A stretch of 64,000 nucleotides of DNA from Candidatus Poseidoniales archaeon (lineage in GTDB: Archaea; Thermoplasmatota; Poseidoniia; Poseidoniales; Poseidoniaceae): the NCBI GenBank assembly GCA_009887095.1, contig QXYC01000011.1, forward strand, positions 1-64,000, written 5' to 3'. The position numbers and the translations under genes are program-made. Below the pieces are notes generated by a model. That model had not been told where the DNA came from and made no database searches. It saw only the letters and a program-made list of their open reading frames with translations. Each line of letters opens with the position of its first letter. Position 1 is the stretch's first letter. Of this stretch, positions 44,701-52,561 are shown piece after piece.

Positions 44701-45870
44701 AGCGACCGTGGCATTGTTGGTGTAAGTGGTTCCGTTGGCCGTGAAGTTCATTGAGGTCGTTGCCCCTTGGTTGCTGCTACCGTTCAAGAAATACTGAATT
44801 GGTGTCAGCGTGATGGTGTAATTCATTCCAGAGGTGATGCCATCGACTTCAACGGCCGCATTTGTCAATGTTGTTGCTTCAACTGAAACCGTCTCAAAGG
44901 ATTGACCACCGCCTGGCAAATCCGTTGTGATCTCAATCGAGTAGACATTGGTTGCTCCAGTGTACCCATAGACATCAACATATGAGGTTTGATTTGAAAA
45001 TGAAGTGTAAGTCATTGATTCAAGGCTTCCAGTGCTGGTTGAGGAGTCGATGTAAGAACCAGATGCATCGTCCCACCCAACGTCAATATCGCCGTTGGAG
45101 CCAACGAATGTCACATTCACGTAATAGGTCACGCCTGCAAGGAGATTAATTTCAAAGAAATCGACATCTGTTGTGGAATCAATCGAGAGACCCGTGCATG
45201 AAAGTGGGAGGCCAGAAGCCATCGTGGCTGTTGCCGTCGAATCGTTGGGTTCGAGGATATCTGAGGCAAGGGTCCCGTTTCCAGCGCAGTTGCTTGGTGG
45301 AGCGGTCCCATTACCCCCTCCGCCCGAAGAACCAGTGGAGAACAACCAGAAGTCAAGGGTGTAGCTACCATAGCCGTCATAGCGGACGATTTGGAAGAAA
45401 ACCGTACCGCCGTGTGGGCTTGTTGAGGTGTTGGTTGAAACGATCTCAGGATTGTTGCCGATGGAAACCTCAATCAAGTTCATCGACGAGTCATAAATCC
45501 ACAACTCGAAGTCGTTGGTATAGGTTGATCCGTTTGATGATGTGTAGGTCGTATTGTAGGCAATCTGGAGTGTAACACCCTCATTGGCGTTCAATGTCAT
45601 CGAGAACCAATCTTCGTCATCATTGACATCCAATTCCCCGTACAAAGCCCCTGAAGCCATTGGAGCGTTCCCATTCATGTTCAACACGGCTTGGCTGCTG
45701 TTGATTGAGGTCGAATTGTCTGGAAGGTCCATAGCAGAGCCTAAGTCGTTTTGATTTGCGCCAACGGCAGATGCCATTGGGGCCGTCAATGTAACAGATA
45801 CCAGGGCCAATAGAAGCGCTAGAATGCCCGCCGAGAATTTCTTTCGAGCGAGGCCGATGTCGGAGTTCAT
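41782..45870 (-). CDS. Giant surface protein with thrombospondin type-3 repeats
   Basis: The protein has 1362 residues from the ATG at 45870 (MNSDIGLARKK), which gives a good signal peptide (ILALLLALVSVTLTAPMASA). The longer frame to 45987 would overlap the upstream gene. The N-terminal half has pre-peptidase-type and Ig-like beta domains, rich in Asn-x-Ser/Thr. Nine tandem 27-residue calcium-type repeats (DADGDGYGDN..G...DAFP.D.TQW) follow, then about ten longer type-3 repeats with paired cysteines (CPxTPxG..VD..GC). One membrane helix precedes a 75-residue tail ending in a Trp-rich element (NWSKAADGTLSYWDEASSSW). Probably a long, calcium-stiffened adhesion protein. Confidence 0.8.
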   Translation of the reverse strand: MNSDIGLARKKFSAGILALLLALVSVTLTAPMASAVGANQNDLGSAMDLPDNSTSINSSQAVLNMNGNAPMASGALYGELDVNDDEDWFSMTLNANEGVTLQIAYNTTYTSSNGSTYTNDFELWIYDSSMNLIEVSIGNNPEIVSTNTSTSPHGGTVFFQIVRYDGYGSYTLDFWLFSTGSSGGGGNGTAPPSNCAGNGTLASDILEPNDSTATATMASGLPLSCTGLSIDSTTDVDFFEINLLAGVTYYVNVTFVGSNGDIDVGWDDASGSYIDSSTSTGSLESMTYTSFSNQTSYVDVYGYTGATNVYSIEITTDLPGGGQSFETVSVEATTLTNAAVEVDGITSGMNYTITLTPIQYFLNGSSNQGATTSMNFTANGTTYTNNATVASPIMVESEYCMDVELTDAAGTLSYDFDCTLIEVLQSAALSSTTGSHSATNLTLNTDYTLWWFVFEELEFINNYSVSNDVDAALAASIVDEATVNFTSTATSESWSINWTGITTMNDHVLVGILYEPTSVLDLDNNSGYIGFHDDLFVPQLPTMLIDSYSTSSTASTNNVDVKGADLVTGDDYIYTVRVTDASGANIATTGQLNFTATAQNMSQPTFTYTTPTMSGTYCAEVLLYSDAYVQLIGDSSCFNLEFDDDNDGVVNEDDLCPNTATGSLVDIDGCALSQKDSDNDGYNDSVDAFPTDASQYSDMDGDGFGDNPNGNYPDAFPTDSSQWEDADGDGYGDNSLGNNSDAFPLDPTQWSDADGDGYGDTSSGNNPDAYPTDPSQWVDADGDGYGDNPTGTNGDQFPNDSTQWADADGDGFGDNPAGTQPDAFPSDATQWADADGDGYGDNAGGNNADAFPNDATQWSDQDGDGFGDNQAGTAPDAFPTDGTQWSDADGDGYGDNPTGNEADDFPADATQWTDADNDGYGDNAMGNGGDQCLNTPAGQSVDENGCAASQKDDDLDGVNNAQDACPATPAGETVDASGCSGSQEDTDNDGVMDLFDLCPQTPLGASIDAAGCADSQLDSDNDDITNDMDDCPTTSPGLPVNGQGCAADERDADMDGVMDADDFCDMTPSTEDADDTGCSDSQRDDDNDGINNNLDDCPNTDLASTADLLGCSLDQYDDDADLIDNTVDLCPATPAGEQVNSDGCSTTQTDQDGDGIKDAYDLCRDTALGHGSDLDGCSEYQKDDDNDGVYNIADRCQGTDENQTVINDEGCAINQLDTDGDGVNDEMDDFIFDANETLDSDGDGVADRYDDAPFDASRSEALPEESGGGLMYAVLALLVLCGLGALLVVKRNEGSASVGSAFAEANQADSMSEAHFGGESKELPQIEEAQQWEEGGVNWSKAADGTLSYWDEASSSWLVYEE
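43060..43790 (-). repeat. Nine tandem 81-bp units encoding calcium-binding repeats
   Basis: Inside the surface-protein gene, the motif GYGD or GFGD recurs nine times at 27-codon spacing, with conserved Asp ladders and a closing QW. Units differ at many third positions, so they are old or actively diversified rather than freshly copied. Confidence 0.8.
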
Positions 45871-45916
45871 GGCATAGCCAGTGCATGCCTGCTTATCAGC
45901 ATCTCGCCGAAGGGGC

Positions 45917-46156
45917 TCAAATGGCCGTTGGTGCAACATGCCCATCTTGTTTGTCATCTGGCTTGCGAACCCTTGACCAAACGCCACCCATCAATTCATC
46001 GTGATGGATGGTGCAATAGTGGAAACGTCGATATGCTTCTCTGAATGAGTAGGCTTTCTTTCCTGTTGCAACAAGGTAGCCTTCAGGCGAGAGTCGAGAG
46101 ACAATCGTTCCCTCTCCACCACAGCCTGGAAAATCGCACACTGCCGCTCCGCCCAT
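45917..46156 (-). CDS. Small Cys/His (probably zinc-binding) protein
   Basis: This protein has 79 residues from the ATG at 46156 (MGGAAVCDFPGC). The frame is open up to 46270, but the extra 38 residues have no domain character. Paired CDFPGC and CTIHHDE motifs could bind one zinc, with GYLVATGKKAYSFREAYRRFHY between them. I do not recognise the family. It lies between the biotin carrier gene and the giant surface protein on the same strand. A TTG start at 46165 is also possible. Confidence 0.5.
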   Translation of the reverse strand: MGGAAVCDFPGCGGEGTIVSRLSPEGYLVATGKKAYSFREAYRRFHYCTIHHDELMGGVWSRVRKPDDKQDGHVAPTAI

Positions 46157-46238
46157 ACACAAAGTCAAACACTGACACCTCTTTAATGGTCGTACATGAC
46201 CGGCACTATGAAGATCATTTGAGTGCATGAAATGAGCG

Positions 46239-46646
46239 CTACTCACTTTCTGGTTCAGCGACCGGCTCAATCACAACAAGAGGGATGTTCGCTTCAATCG
46301 CTTGCCCCTCTTCGCATTGAACAGAGACCACAGTTCCTGAGACAGGTGCTTGGATTTCATTCTGCATTTTCATCGCTTCAAGAATCAAGATCACTTGACC
46401 CTCAATCACTTCGTCGCCTTCGTTGACTTCAACGGTGACGACCTTGCCGGGAATGTTCGCAGAAACGGTTCCGGACTTCTTCTTCTTGCCACCACCCGAG
46501 CGCTTCTTCTTTGACACAGGTGCGGCGTCTGGAATTTCAATTTGGAACGTTTGACCCTCAACAGTAGCGGACCAAGATGTGCCTTCACCCTCGAGTTCAA
46601 CTTCGAATTCAACACCGTCGACGACGACTTTTCTTGTTTCTGACAT
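46239..46646 (-). CDS. Biotin carboxyl carrier protein of acyl-CoA carboxylase
   Basis: This 135-residue protein has a C-terminal biotinyl domain with EAMKM, the target Lys being residue 93. The barrel strands GKVVTVEVNEGDEVIEGQ and GTVVSVQCEEGQAIEANIPLVVIE surround it. The N-terminal 40 residues are a beta domain, joined by a Lys/Gly-rich linker (SKKKRSGGGKKKKSG). Biotinylated Lys carries CO2 from a biotin carboxylase (not in this window) to the carboxyltransferase encoded upstream. The gene starts 4 bases after the small subunit gene. The ligase that should charge it is in the fusion at 28901. Confidence 0.9.
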   Translation of the reverse strand: MSETRKVVVDGVEFEVELEGEGTSWSATVEGQTFQIEIPDAAPVSKKKRSGGGKKKKSGTVSANIPGKVVTVEVNEGDEVIEGQVILILEAMKMQNEIQAPVSGTVVSVQCEEGQAIEANIPLVVIEPVAEPESE

Positions 46647-46650
46647 TCAT

Positions 46651-46845
46651 TCACTTCCAGGGTGAGCGGCTTGCTCGTTGATGCATGAGGCTTGATTGTC
46701 CAGTGTTCATCCTTCGATGATCCTGTGACCATGCCAAACCGGGTTTGCGCGCCACTTGAGACACATCTTCGCCTTGCTGAGTCACTTCAGCAATCACAGC
46801 AGCAATGGCAGCCATGCGAAGGGTAGCCGAATCAGTTGCGCTCAT
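46651..46845 (-). CDS. Small acyl-CoA carboxylase accessory subunit (epsilon-like)
   Basis: This 64-residue protein is squeezed between the carboxyltransferase (9-base gap) and the carrier protein (4-base gap). An N-terminal helix (LRMAAIAAVIAEVTQQ) is followed by a short basic end with LAWSQDHRRMN. This matches the general form of small accessory subunits of archaeal and actinobacterial acyl-CoA carboxylases: a helix, then a Trp/Arg motif. Such subunits aid assembly of the carboxyltransferase with the carrier. The assignment rests mainly on position and form. Confidence 0.6.
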   Translation of the reverse strand: MSATDSATLRMAAIAAVIAEVTQQGEDVSQVARKPGLAWSQDHRRMNTGQSSLMHQRASRSPWK

Positions 46846-46854
46846 ACTAAAACC

Positions 46855-48408
46855 TCACAATGGGATGTTCCCGTGCTTTCGGGCAGGTCGCAACTCTTCC
46901 TTATCCATAAGCATCTCGAGCGCTCGAGCAAGGCGGCGGCGAGTCTCATTTGGTTCGATGACATCATCGAGGTAACCAAGCGCTGCAGCCTTGTACGGGT
47001 TTGCAAATTTCTCATTGAAATCTTCCGTGAGGCGGGCTCGCTCTTGCTCGGCATTTCGAGCGTGAGCGATGCGACGCTTGTGAATAATTTCGACGGCGCC
47101 ATCAGCACCCATAACGGCCAACTCACCGGTCGGCCAAGCGACGTTGTAGTCGCCGCGTATGTGCTTTGAAGACATCACATCGTACGCTCCACCGTAGGCC
47201 TTGCGCAAAATCACCGTCAACTTTGGCACCGTCGCTTCAGCAAAAGCGTAGAGAAGTTTCGCACCGTGACGAATGATGCCACCCCACTCTTGATTGGTGC
47301 CGGGTAAGAAACCTGGAACATCCTCAAGGGTGATGATTGGAATATTGAACGCATCACAAAAGCGAACAAACCTTGCTGCTTTGTCACTGGCATCGATGTC
47401 GAGACAACCGGCCAGAACTTTTGGCTGGTTTGCCACCACACCAACGGTGTGAGTGCCAAGGTGTCCGAACCCGATGACGATGTTTTGAGCCCAATCTGCT
47501 TGAACTTCCAAAAACGCTCCATCATCGAGGATTTCACTAATGACATCAAGGACATCGTAGGGTTTGGTAGCGACATCAGGAATGATGCTGTCAAGGGCAT
47601 CACACGAACGGTCGATTGGATCTGAAGTTTTCTTGTCGGGAGGGCGCTCGAGGTTGTTTTGTGGCAGGAGGTCGGTGAGTTCACGAGCGAGCAGGATAGC
47701 ACCTTCGTCGTCGTTTGCAGTGAAGTGGGAGACGCCTGATTTGCTACCATGGGTCATCGCCCCGCCGAGGTCTTCGAACGTCACCACTTCATTCGTGACG
47801 GTCTTGATCACTTCAGGACCGGTGATGAACATGTGAGCGGTTTGGTCGACCATGATGACAAAGTCAGTGATGGCTGGTGAATAGACAGCACCTCCGGCAC
47901 AAGGACCCATGATCACCGAAATTTGTGGAACAACGCCTGAAGCACGCACGTTGCGGAAGAAAATCTCAGCATAGCTACCAAGCGAAGCCACGCCTTCTTG
48001 GATTCGGGCACCGCCTGAATCGTTCATGCCAATCACGGGTCGGCCCGTCTTGAGCGCCATGTCAAGCACTTTGCAAATTTTCAGACCGTGCATCTCACCG
48101 AGAGAACCGCCATAGACCGTGAAATCCTGAGCGAACGCAAACACTTCTCGCCCGTTGATGGTACCGTGACCAGTGACAACCCCGTCGCCGGGGATAATGT
48201 TAGAATCCATGTTGAAGTCTCGGCAGCGGTGTTCGACGAGTGCATCAATTTCCTGGAATGAACCATCGTCAAGCAACATTTCCATGCGTTCACGTGCGGT
48301 CATTTTGCCTCGGTTGTGCTGAGCATCAACCCTTGCTTGTCCCCCCCCAGCCTCGCTGCGGGCCTTTCGATTTCGCAAATCTTGGAGTCGTTGCTCTGTC
48401 GATGACAT
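46855..48408 (-). CDS. pccB: Acyl-CoA (propionyl-CoA) carboxylase carboxyltransferase subunit
   Basis: This protein has 517 residues from the ATG at 48408 (MSSTEQRLQDL); the frame to 48456 would add 16 residues without family support. It has the two crotonase-like halves of the PccB/MmdA family: RERMEMLLDDGSFQEID, the oxyanion loops GGARIQEGVASLGSYAEIF and GPCAGGAVYSPA, DVPGFLPGTNQEWGGIIRHGAKLLYA, and LRKAYGGAYDVM near the end. It transfers CO2 from biotin to an acyl-CoA. Propionyl-CoA is likely because methylmalonyl-CoA mutase genes lie divergently 80 bases away. The carrier and small subunit follow it. Confidence 0.92.
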   Translation of the reverse strand: MSSTEQRLQDLRNRKARSEAGGGQARVDAQHNRGKMTARERMEMLLDDGSFQEIDALVEHRCRDFNMDSNIIPGDGVVTGHGTINGREVFAFAQDFTVYGGSLGEMHGLKICKVLDMALKTGRPVIGMNDSGGARIQEGVASLGSYAEIFFRNVRASGVVPQISVIMGPCAGGAVYSPAITDFVIMVDQTAHMFITGPEVIKTVTNEVVTFEDLGGAMTHGSKSGVSHFTANDDEGAILLARELTDLLPQNNLERPPDKKTSDPIDRSCDALDSIIPDVATKPYDVLDVISEILDDGAFLEVQADWAQNIVIGFGHLGTHTVGVVANQPKVLAGCLDIDASDKAARFVRFCDAFNIPIITLEDVPGFLPGTNQEWGGIIRHGAKLLYAFAEATVPKLTVILRKAYGGAYDVMSSKHIRGDYNVAWPTGELAVMGADGAVEIIHKRRIAHARNAEQERARLTEDFNEKFANPYKAAALGYLDDVIEPNETRRRLARALEMLMDKEELRPARKHGNIPL

Positions 48409-48488
48409 AGGCTTCCCTACCCCTCGGACTGAAAAGACGCCCTTATGCGTTGCCACTCAAGGACCGCCTAAGAGGCGAACTTCCAACC

Positions 48489-49016
48489 ATGTCATTGAAC
48501 GCAGAAACAAAGCGAAGTGCCTCATTTTTGAAGGGGTGTGTTGATAGGGAAGCGTTTCATCCTCAGTTCATGGGCGAACCGTTGCGAGTTGTCGTTGCAA
48601 AACCCGGACTTGACGGTCACGACCGTGGTGCGAAAGTGGTGGCACGAGCACTCAGAGATGCTGGCCACGAAGTCATTTACACCGGTCTTAGGAGAAGCGC
48701 TCAGCAAATCGTCGACACCGTTCGGGACGAAGACGCTCGATTCCTCGGACTCTCTTCACTCTCAGGGGCGCATGGGCACTTGTTTCCCAAGGTCTGTGAA
48801 TTGTTGAGAACTGAAGGTCTCAACGATGTCATCGTCTTCGGAGGCGGGATTATTCCAGACGACGATCGTGATGCCCTCTTTGATTGCAAAATTCGCGCCA
48901 TCTTTGGCCCAGGCACACCCACATCGGAAATTCTTGAATTCATACAAGCATCAAATGCAATGGATGATGCTGGCGTCGGGCAAACAAGCGACTGGCACTG
49001 GTCTTCTGAAGCATGA
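48489..49016 (+). CDS. Methylmalonyl-CoA mutase, B12-binding small subunit
   Basis: This protein has 175 residues from the ATG at 48489; a shorter start at 48570 (MGEPLRVVV) also fits the family. The cobalamin-binding fold is complete: KPGLDGHDRGAKVVA supplies the His that replaces the lower B12 ligand (DxHxxG), followed by SSLSGAH and VFGGGIIP, the SxL and GG elements. It works with a separate large subunit to convert (R)-methylmalonyl-CoA to succinyl-CoA. The large subunit is not in the window. The gene is divergent from pccB and coupled to meaB. Confidence 0.9.
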   Translation: MSLNAETKRSASFLKGCVDREAFHPQFMGEPLRVVVAKPGLDGHDRGAKVVARALRDAGHEVIYTGLRRSAQQIVDTVRDEDARFLGLSSLSGAHGHLFPKVCELLRTEGLNDVIVFGGGIIPDDDRDALFDCKIRAIFGPGTPTSEILEFIQASNAMDDAGVGQTSDWHWSSEA

Positions 49017-49035
49017 GGTGAGTGCATTGCAAGCA

Positions 49036-49932
49036 ATGATTGAGGCAGCCATGCAAGGCGACCGTCGGTCGTTAGCGCGCACCTTAACGGCGCTAGAAAA
49101 CAGAACCATCACCCTTGACGAAATCAAAACCATCACCGGTGAACATCAAGCCACGACCGAACACTGGGAATCACTCGCCATCACAGGAGCCCCCGGCGTT
49201 GGCAAATCTTGCCTCTTGGACGGCTTGTTGACGCAATGGGCTGGCTCTGGATTACGAGTGGCTCTTTTGGCTGTCGACCCATCATCCCCGCGTTCTGGTG
49301 GTGCGTTGCTCGGGGACCGTGTTCGAATGACAGTCGTCGACCATCCGACCCTCAAAAACAACGTCTACCTTCGCTCCATCGCCACCCGAAAAGCATCTGG
49401 AAGCGTCCCCCTTATCGTTGCCGACATGACCGAGTTCCTGTTGATATTGGGATGGGACAGGGTGGTCATCGAGACTGTTGGTGCCGGGCAAGCAGAAGTT
49501 CGATGCGCAGCGATCGCAGACCGAATCTTGGTGGTTGAGGGTCCGGCAAGGGGCGATGGTGTCCAAGCGGAAAAGGCCGGCCTGCTCGAACTTGCTGATG
49601 CAGTCATCGTCAACAAATGCGACCTACCAGGCGCACAACGTCATGCTGATGAACTCAGAGAATCCTATGAGTTGGGAACGGGAACGCCACCTCCTGTCTT
49701 GTTAACTTCAGCGCTTCATGGAACCGGGATTGAAAACGCCTCAACAATGTTGCTTGAACTGGCCTCATCTGGACGTTCTGAGCGAGCACGATGGCGGGAG
49801 CGATTGCTTGCCCACCACGAACGGAAAATACTCGAATCTCCACAATTGGACGATTTCCTCGAAAAATTAGCCTCAGGTTATATGTCGCTTGACGATGTGA
49901 TACAGTCCATCGGGGCGAACAAGAATGAGTGA
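49036..49932 (+). CDS. meaB: MeaB/ArgK-family GTPase chaperone of methylmalonyl-CoA mutase
   Basis: This protein has 298 residues from the ATG at 49036; a TTG at 49027 (six bases after GAGGTG) and a GTG at 49018 are alternative starts. It is a G3E-type GTPase: Walker A GAPGVGKS, the switch region DPSSPRSGGALLGDR, ETVGAGQAEV and the guanine motif NKCD. It guards and repairs cobalamin loading of methylmalonyl-CoA mutase, whose small subunit gene ends just upstream. Family members often have VGVGQSE; the Ala and Ala here are mild changes. It overlaps the next gene by 8 bases. Confidence 0.9.
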   Translation: MIEAAMQGDRRSLARTLTALENRTITLDEIKTITGEHQATTEHWESLAITGAPGVGKSCLLDGLLTQWAGSGLRVALLAVDPSSPRSGGALLGDRVRMTVVDHPTLKNNVYLRSIATRKASGSVPLIVADMTEFLLILGWDRVVIETVGAGQAEVRCAAIADRILVVEGPARGDGVQAEKAGLLELADAVIVNKCDLPGAQRHADELRESYELGTGTPPPVLLTSALHGTGIENASTMLLELASSGRSERARWRERLLAHHERKILESPQLDDFLEKLASGYMSLDDVIQSIGANKNE

Positions 49933-50551
49933 ACATGTCGAGTTAACCAACCCTGTAGACCTTTCAGTCGGCGGCATGAGCGGCCATTTGTTCCGCCGTG
50001 GGATCCACATTGGAATGGCGGCGGTCCCGTTTGTGTATTTCGAATGGGGCGAGGCCTTGGCCGATTCAATTGGCGCCGAAGTCCCTCAAGTGGTCTCCCT
50101 GGTCATCCTTGCCATCCTAGCAGCTGAGGGAATTCGTCTTAAAATGGGCTTCACGATCTTTGGTCAGCGCTCGTATGAGGCAAAGCAAGTATCCGCCCTC
50201 GCGTGGGGCGCGTTTGGCGTTGGCATGGTGTTTCTGCTTGCACCAACCAAAGCCTACGCATGGCCACTGATTCTTTCTCTGGCGTTCGGCGACCCGTTCA
50301 TGGGCGAATTAAGGCGCCGTGGTACTGAAACAAAGAACGTGATTCTCTATTCGTGCGTGTTCATCGCACTCATCTGGGTCGCATGTTGGCATTTTTTTGC
50401 CACACCACTCTGGCTTGCCATTGTCTTTGGACCCCTCTGTGTGGCCGCAGAATGGCCAAGATTACGCTACATTGACGACAACGCCACCATGACACTGATC
50501 CCTCTTGGCCTGCTGTTGGTGCTCGAACCGTTCCTCAAGATTATATCTTGA
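49925..50551 (+). CDS. CTP-dependent polyprenol/phytol kinase-like membrane enzyme
   Basis: This 208-residue protein has about six hydrophobic helices and the dolichol/phytol kinase pattern: FRRGIHIGMAAVP near the start, GQRSYEAKQVSALAW, LAFGDPFMGELRR (the GD motif) and EWPRLRYIDDNATMTLIPLG near the end, close to the DN..IPL nucleotide site. Members phosphorylate dolichol, phytol or geranylgeraniol for lipid or glycan carriers. In an archaeon the lipid could be dolichol or a recycled isoprenoid. It overlaps meaB by 8 bases, which may reflect only compact packing. Confidence 0.75.
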   Translation: MSEHVELTNPVDLSVGGMSGHLFRRGIHIGMAAVPFVYFEWGEALADSIGAEVPQVVSLVILAILAAEGIRLKMGFTIFGQRSYEAKQVSALAWGAFGVGMVFLLAPTKAYAWPLILSLAFGDPFMGELRRRGTETKNVILYSCVFIALIWVACWHFFATPLWLAIVFGPLCVAAEWPRLRYIDDNATMTLIPLGLLLVLEPFLKIIS

Positions 50552-50614
50552 AACGAACCATAGCCCTCAATATGTTCAAATGATGGTGTCGGGTGGCCAA
50601 GATTGGTGACGTCA

Positions 50615-50725
50615 ATGAGCGACGAGACAAACTCTTCAGAACCCCCACAAATCACCTACTTCGTTGGCTTTTCCTTGGCCATCATCCTCATGGCAGTCGT
50701 CATGGTTCGATACCCCGTTTGGTGA
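50615..50725 (+). CDS. Very small single-helix membrane protein (36 residues)
   Basis: ATG at 50615 follows GGTGAC by 3 bases. The 36 codons encode a polar start (MSDETNSSEPPQ), one hydrophobic helix (YFVGFSLAIILMAVVM) and a short RYPVW end, then TGA. It lies between the polyprenol kinase-like gene and asnB. The Shine-Dalgarno, helix and position support it, but no homologue is known to me. Confidence 0.5.
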   Translation: MSDETNSSEPPQITYFVGFSLAIILMAVVMVRYPVW

Positions 50726-50776
50726 ACATAACCGACCTGCATGGATTGAAGAAGGGCGAGCCTTCGACCCTACATT

Positions 50777-52561
50777 ATGTGCGGAATTTCAGGTATGTTT
50801 GGGCGACCAGACATCAATGTGATTCACACCATGAACAGACTTCAGAAGCATCGAGGTCCAGACGGTCAAGATGCGTGGACAGACGACACACTCGCATTAG
50901 GCCACACCCGTCTGGCAATTGTTGATCGTGCTGGTGGTGACCAACCAATCTTCGGACCTGCTGGTGAAATTCTCGTCGCCAATGGTGAAATCTACAACCA
51001 TGCCGAACTCCGCCACCAAAACAAAACCTACCCTTGGACCAGCAATGTTGATTCTGAAGCCATCATGGCGTTGTACAGCAAAGCCAAGCAGCAACAAAAA
51101 AATGGGCCCCTCTCGGCTCGTCAACATGCTGCATGGATCAACCAACTCGACGGCATGTACGCTTTTTGTCTCTGGGATCCTCGAGAACAACGCCTCTTGC
51201 TTGCACGTGACCCGCTTGGCATCAAGCCACTGGTTCGCACCCACGTCGATGGAAGCTTGTTATTTGCAAGTGAAGCAAAGGCACTTCGCGCCCATGAAAA
51301 CCACATCCCGTCTTTTGATGAAGCCGCCTTAATTGCACGACTGGCTTGGGAGTATCCACTTGACGGAACAACCTTGCTCAAAGGCGTGCATCAAGTCCGT
51401 GCCGGCACCGTCGAAGTGTGGTCATTAGAGGATGGGAAACCGACCATGGTTGACAAGGCAAATGTGGAGCGCCAAGCCCTCAGCCCTGAATCAACATGGG
51501 ATCCATCAACCCAAGCAGGTCACCTACTGGAATCCTTTGTCGATGGTGTGAGCCAGCGACTCATGGGTGAGGTCCCAATGGGCATTGTTCTGTCAGGTGG
51601 CCTTGATTCCTCCTTGGTTGCGGCCGTCGCTCACGAAGCGGCTCAACGTGCAGGCCAACCCGTGCCAGAATGCTGGACGGTGGCTGAAAGCGAAGACAAC
51701 CCCGATTGGATCGCCGCCGAAAACGTCGCCTCCTCACTGGACCTCAAACACCATCAACACATTTTGGAAGCAGACTCGTTCGACAAGCGACTTCCAGACC
51801 TCACTTGGCATGGAGAAGACTTCGACGTCACCGTCTTGTTTTTCCAACCGCTGTTCCAAAAGATGGCTGAAAAGGTGACGGTCGGCTTGTGTGGTCAAGG
51901 TGCTGATGAATTGCATGCAGGTTACCCACGGTACCGTGACCTCGCCCAACACGCCCGCTTGATTGACGCACGCCTCGCCTCAATGGACCACCCGATGGCT
52001 CGCCAAATCGAACAGGGCAACCTGCCGGTCGGCGATGCGTGGTACACGAGCGATCACAGCGGCTCAGCCCATACGGACTCACTGGAATCCTTCCTCAATT
52101 TCGAGCTTGAACATGGCCAACTCACGAACTTCCAATTGCGATTGGTGGACCGCCATTCGATGGCTCACTCCTTGGAAGTGCGGGTGCCATTCCTTGGTAG
52201 CGCACATCGCAAGGCCACCAACAACCTCCCGATGGAATGGCGCCTGCCCGCCTCGCTCGAGGAAAAGGCAGCCTTGAGGTCGGCAGCAGATTTGACAAGG
52301 CTCCCCCCCGAAATCGTACGTCGTCCAAAACTACCTGCTGGAAGAGCCACTTCACCAGGCCTCATTACAACCCTCATCGAAGAGTTACGGCCGCGTGGGG
52401 ATGAAGTCCTGAAGCGCCACCCAAGGCTTGCGAAGGCGTTCAAGGGTCAACCTGAATTGGCCATCGGCATCGGTTTGTTTGAAGCAATTCATATATTGGA
52501 CAGAGGCGCCATACCTCCACAGAAAAGTGCAGTTGCACTGCTCGACGAGGTGATTGGATGA
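50777..52561 (+). CDS. asnB: Asparagine synthetase, glutamine-hydrolysing
   Basis: This 594-residue protein has an N-terminal class II glutaminase domain starting MCGISG with Cys2 as nucleophile, and RGPDGQDAW, RLAIVD and NGEIYNH. The C-terminal synthetase domain has the PP-loop SGGLDSSLVA near residue 275 and GQGADELHAGYPRY. It converts aspartate, glutamine and ATP to asparagine and glutamate. The N-terminal Cys fixes the start. The stop overlaps the gshA start by 4 bases (ATGA), and the next genes are tightly spaced, so an operon reaching 55109 is likely. Confidence 0.93.
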   Translation: MCGISGMFGRPDINVIHTMNRLQKHRGPDGQDAWTDDTLALGHTRLAIVDRAGGDQPIFGPAGEILVANGEIYNHAELRHQNKTYPWTSNVDSEAIMALYSKAKQQQKNGPLSARQHAAWINQLDGMYAFCLWDPREQRLLLARDPLGIKPLVRTHVDGSLLFASEAKALRAHENHIPSFDEAALIARLAWEYPLDGTTLLKGVHQVRAGTVEVWSLEDGKPTMVDKANVERQALSPESTWDPSTQAGHLLESFVDGVSQRLMGEVPMGIVLSGGLDSSLVAAVAHEAAQRAGQPVPECWTVAESEDNPDWIAAENVASSLDLKHHQHILEADSFDKRLPDLTWHGEDFDVTVLFFQPLFQKMAEKVTVGLCGQGADELHAGYPRYRDLAQHARLIDARLASMDHPMARQIEQGNLPVGDAWYTSDHSGSAHTDSLESFLNFELEHGQLTNFQLRLVDRHSMAHSLEVRVPFLGSAHRKATNNLPMEWRLPASLEEKAALRSAADLTRLPPEIVRRPKLPAGRATSPGLITTLIEELRPRGDEVLKRHPRLAKAFKGQPELAIGIGLFEAIHILDRGAIPPQKSAVALLDEVIG

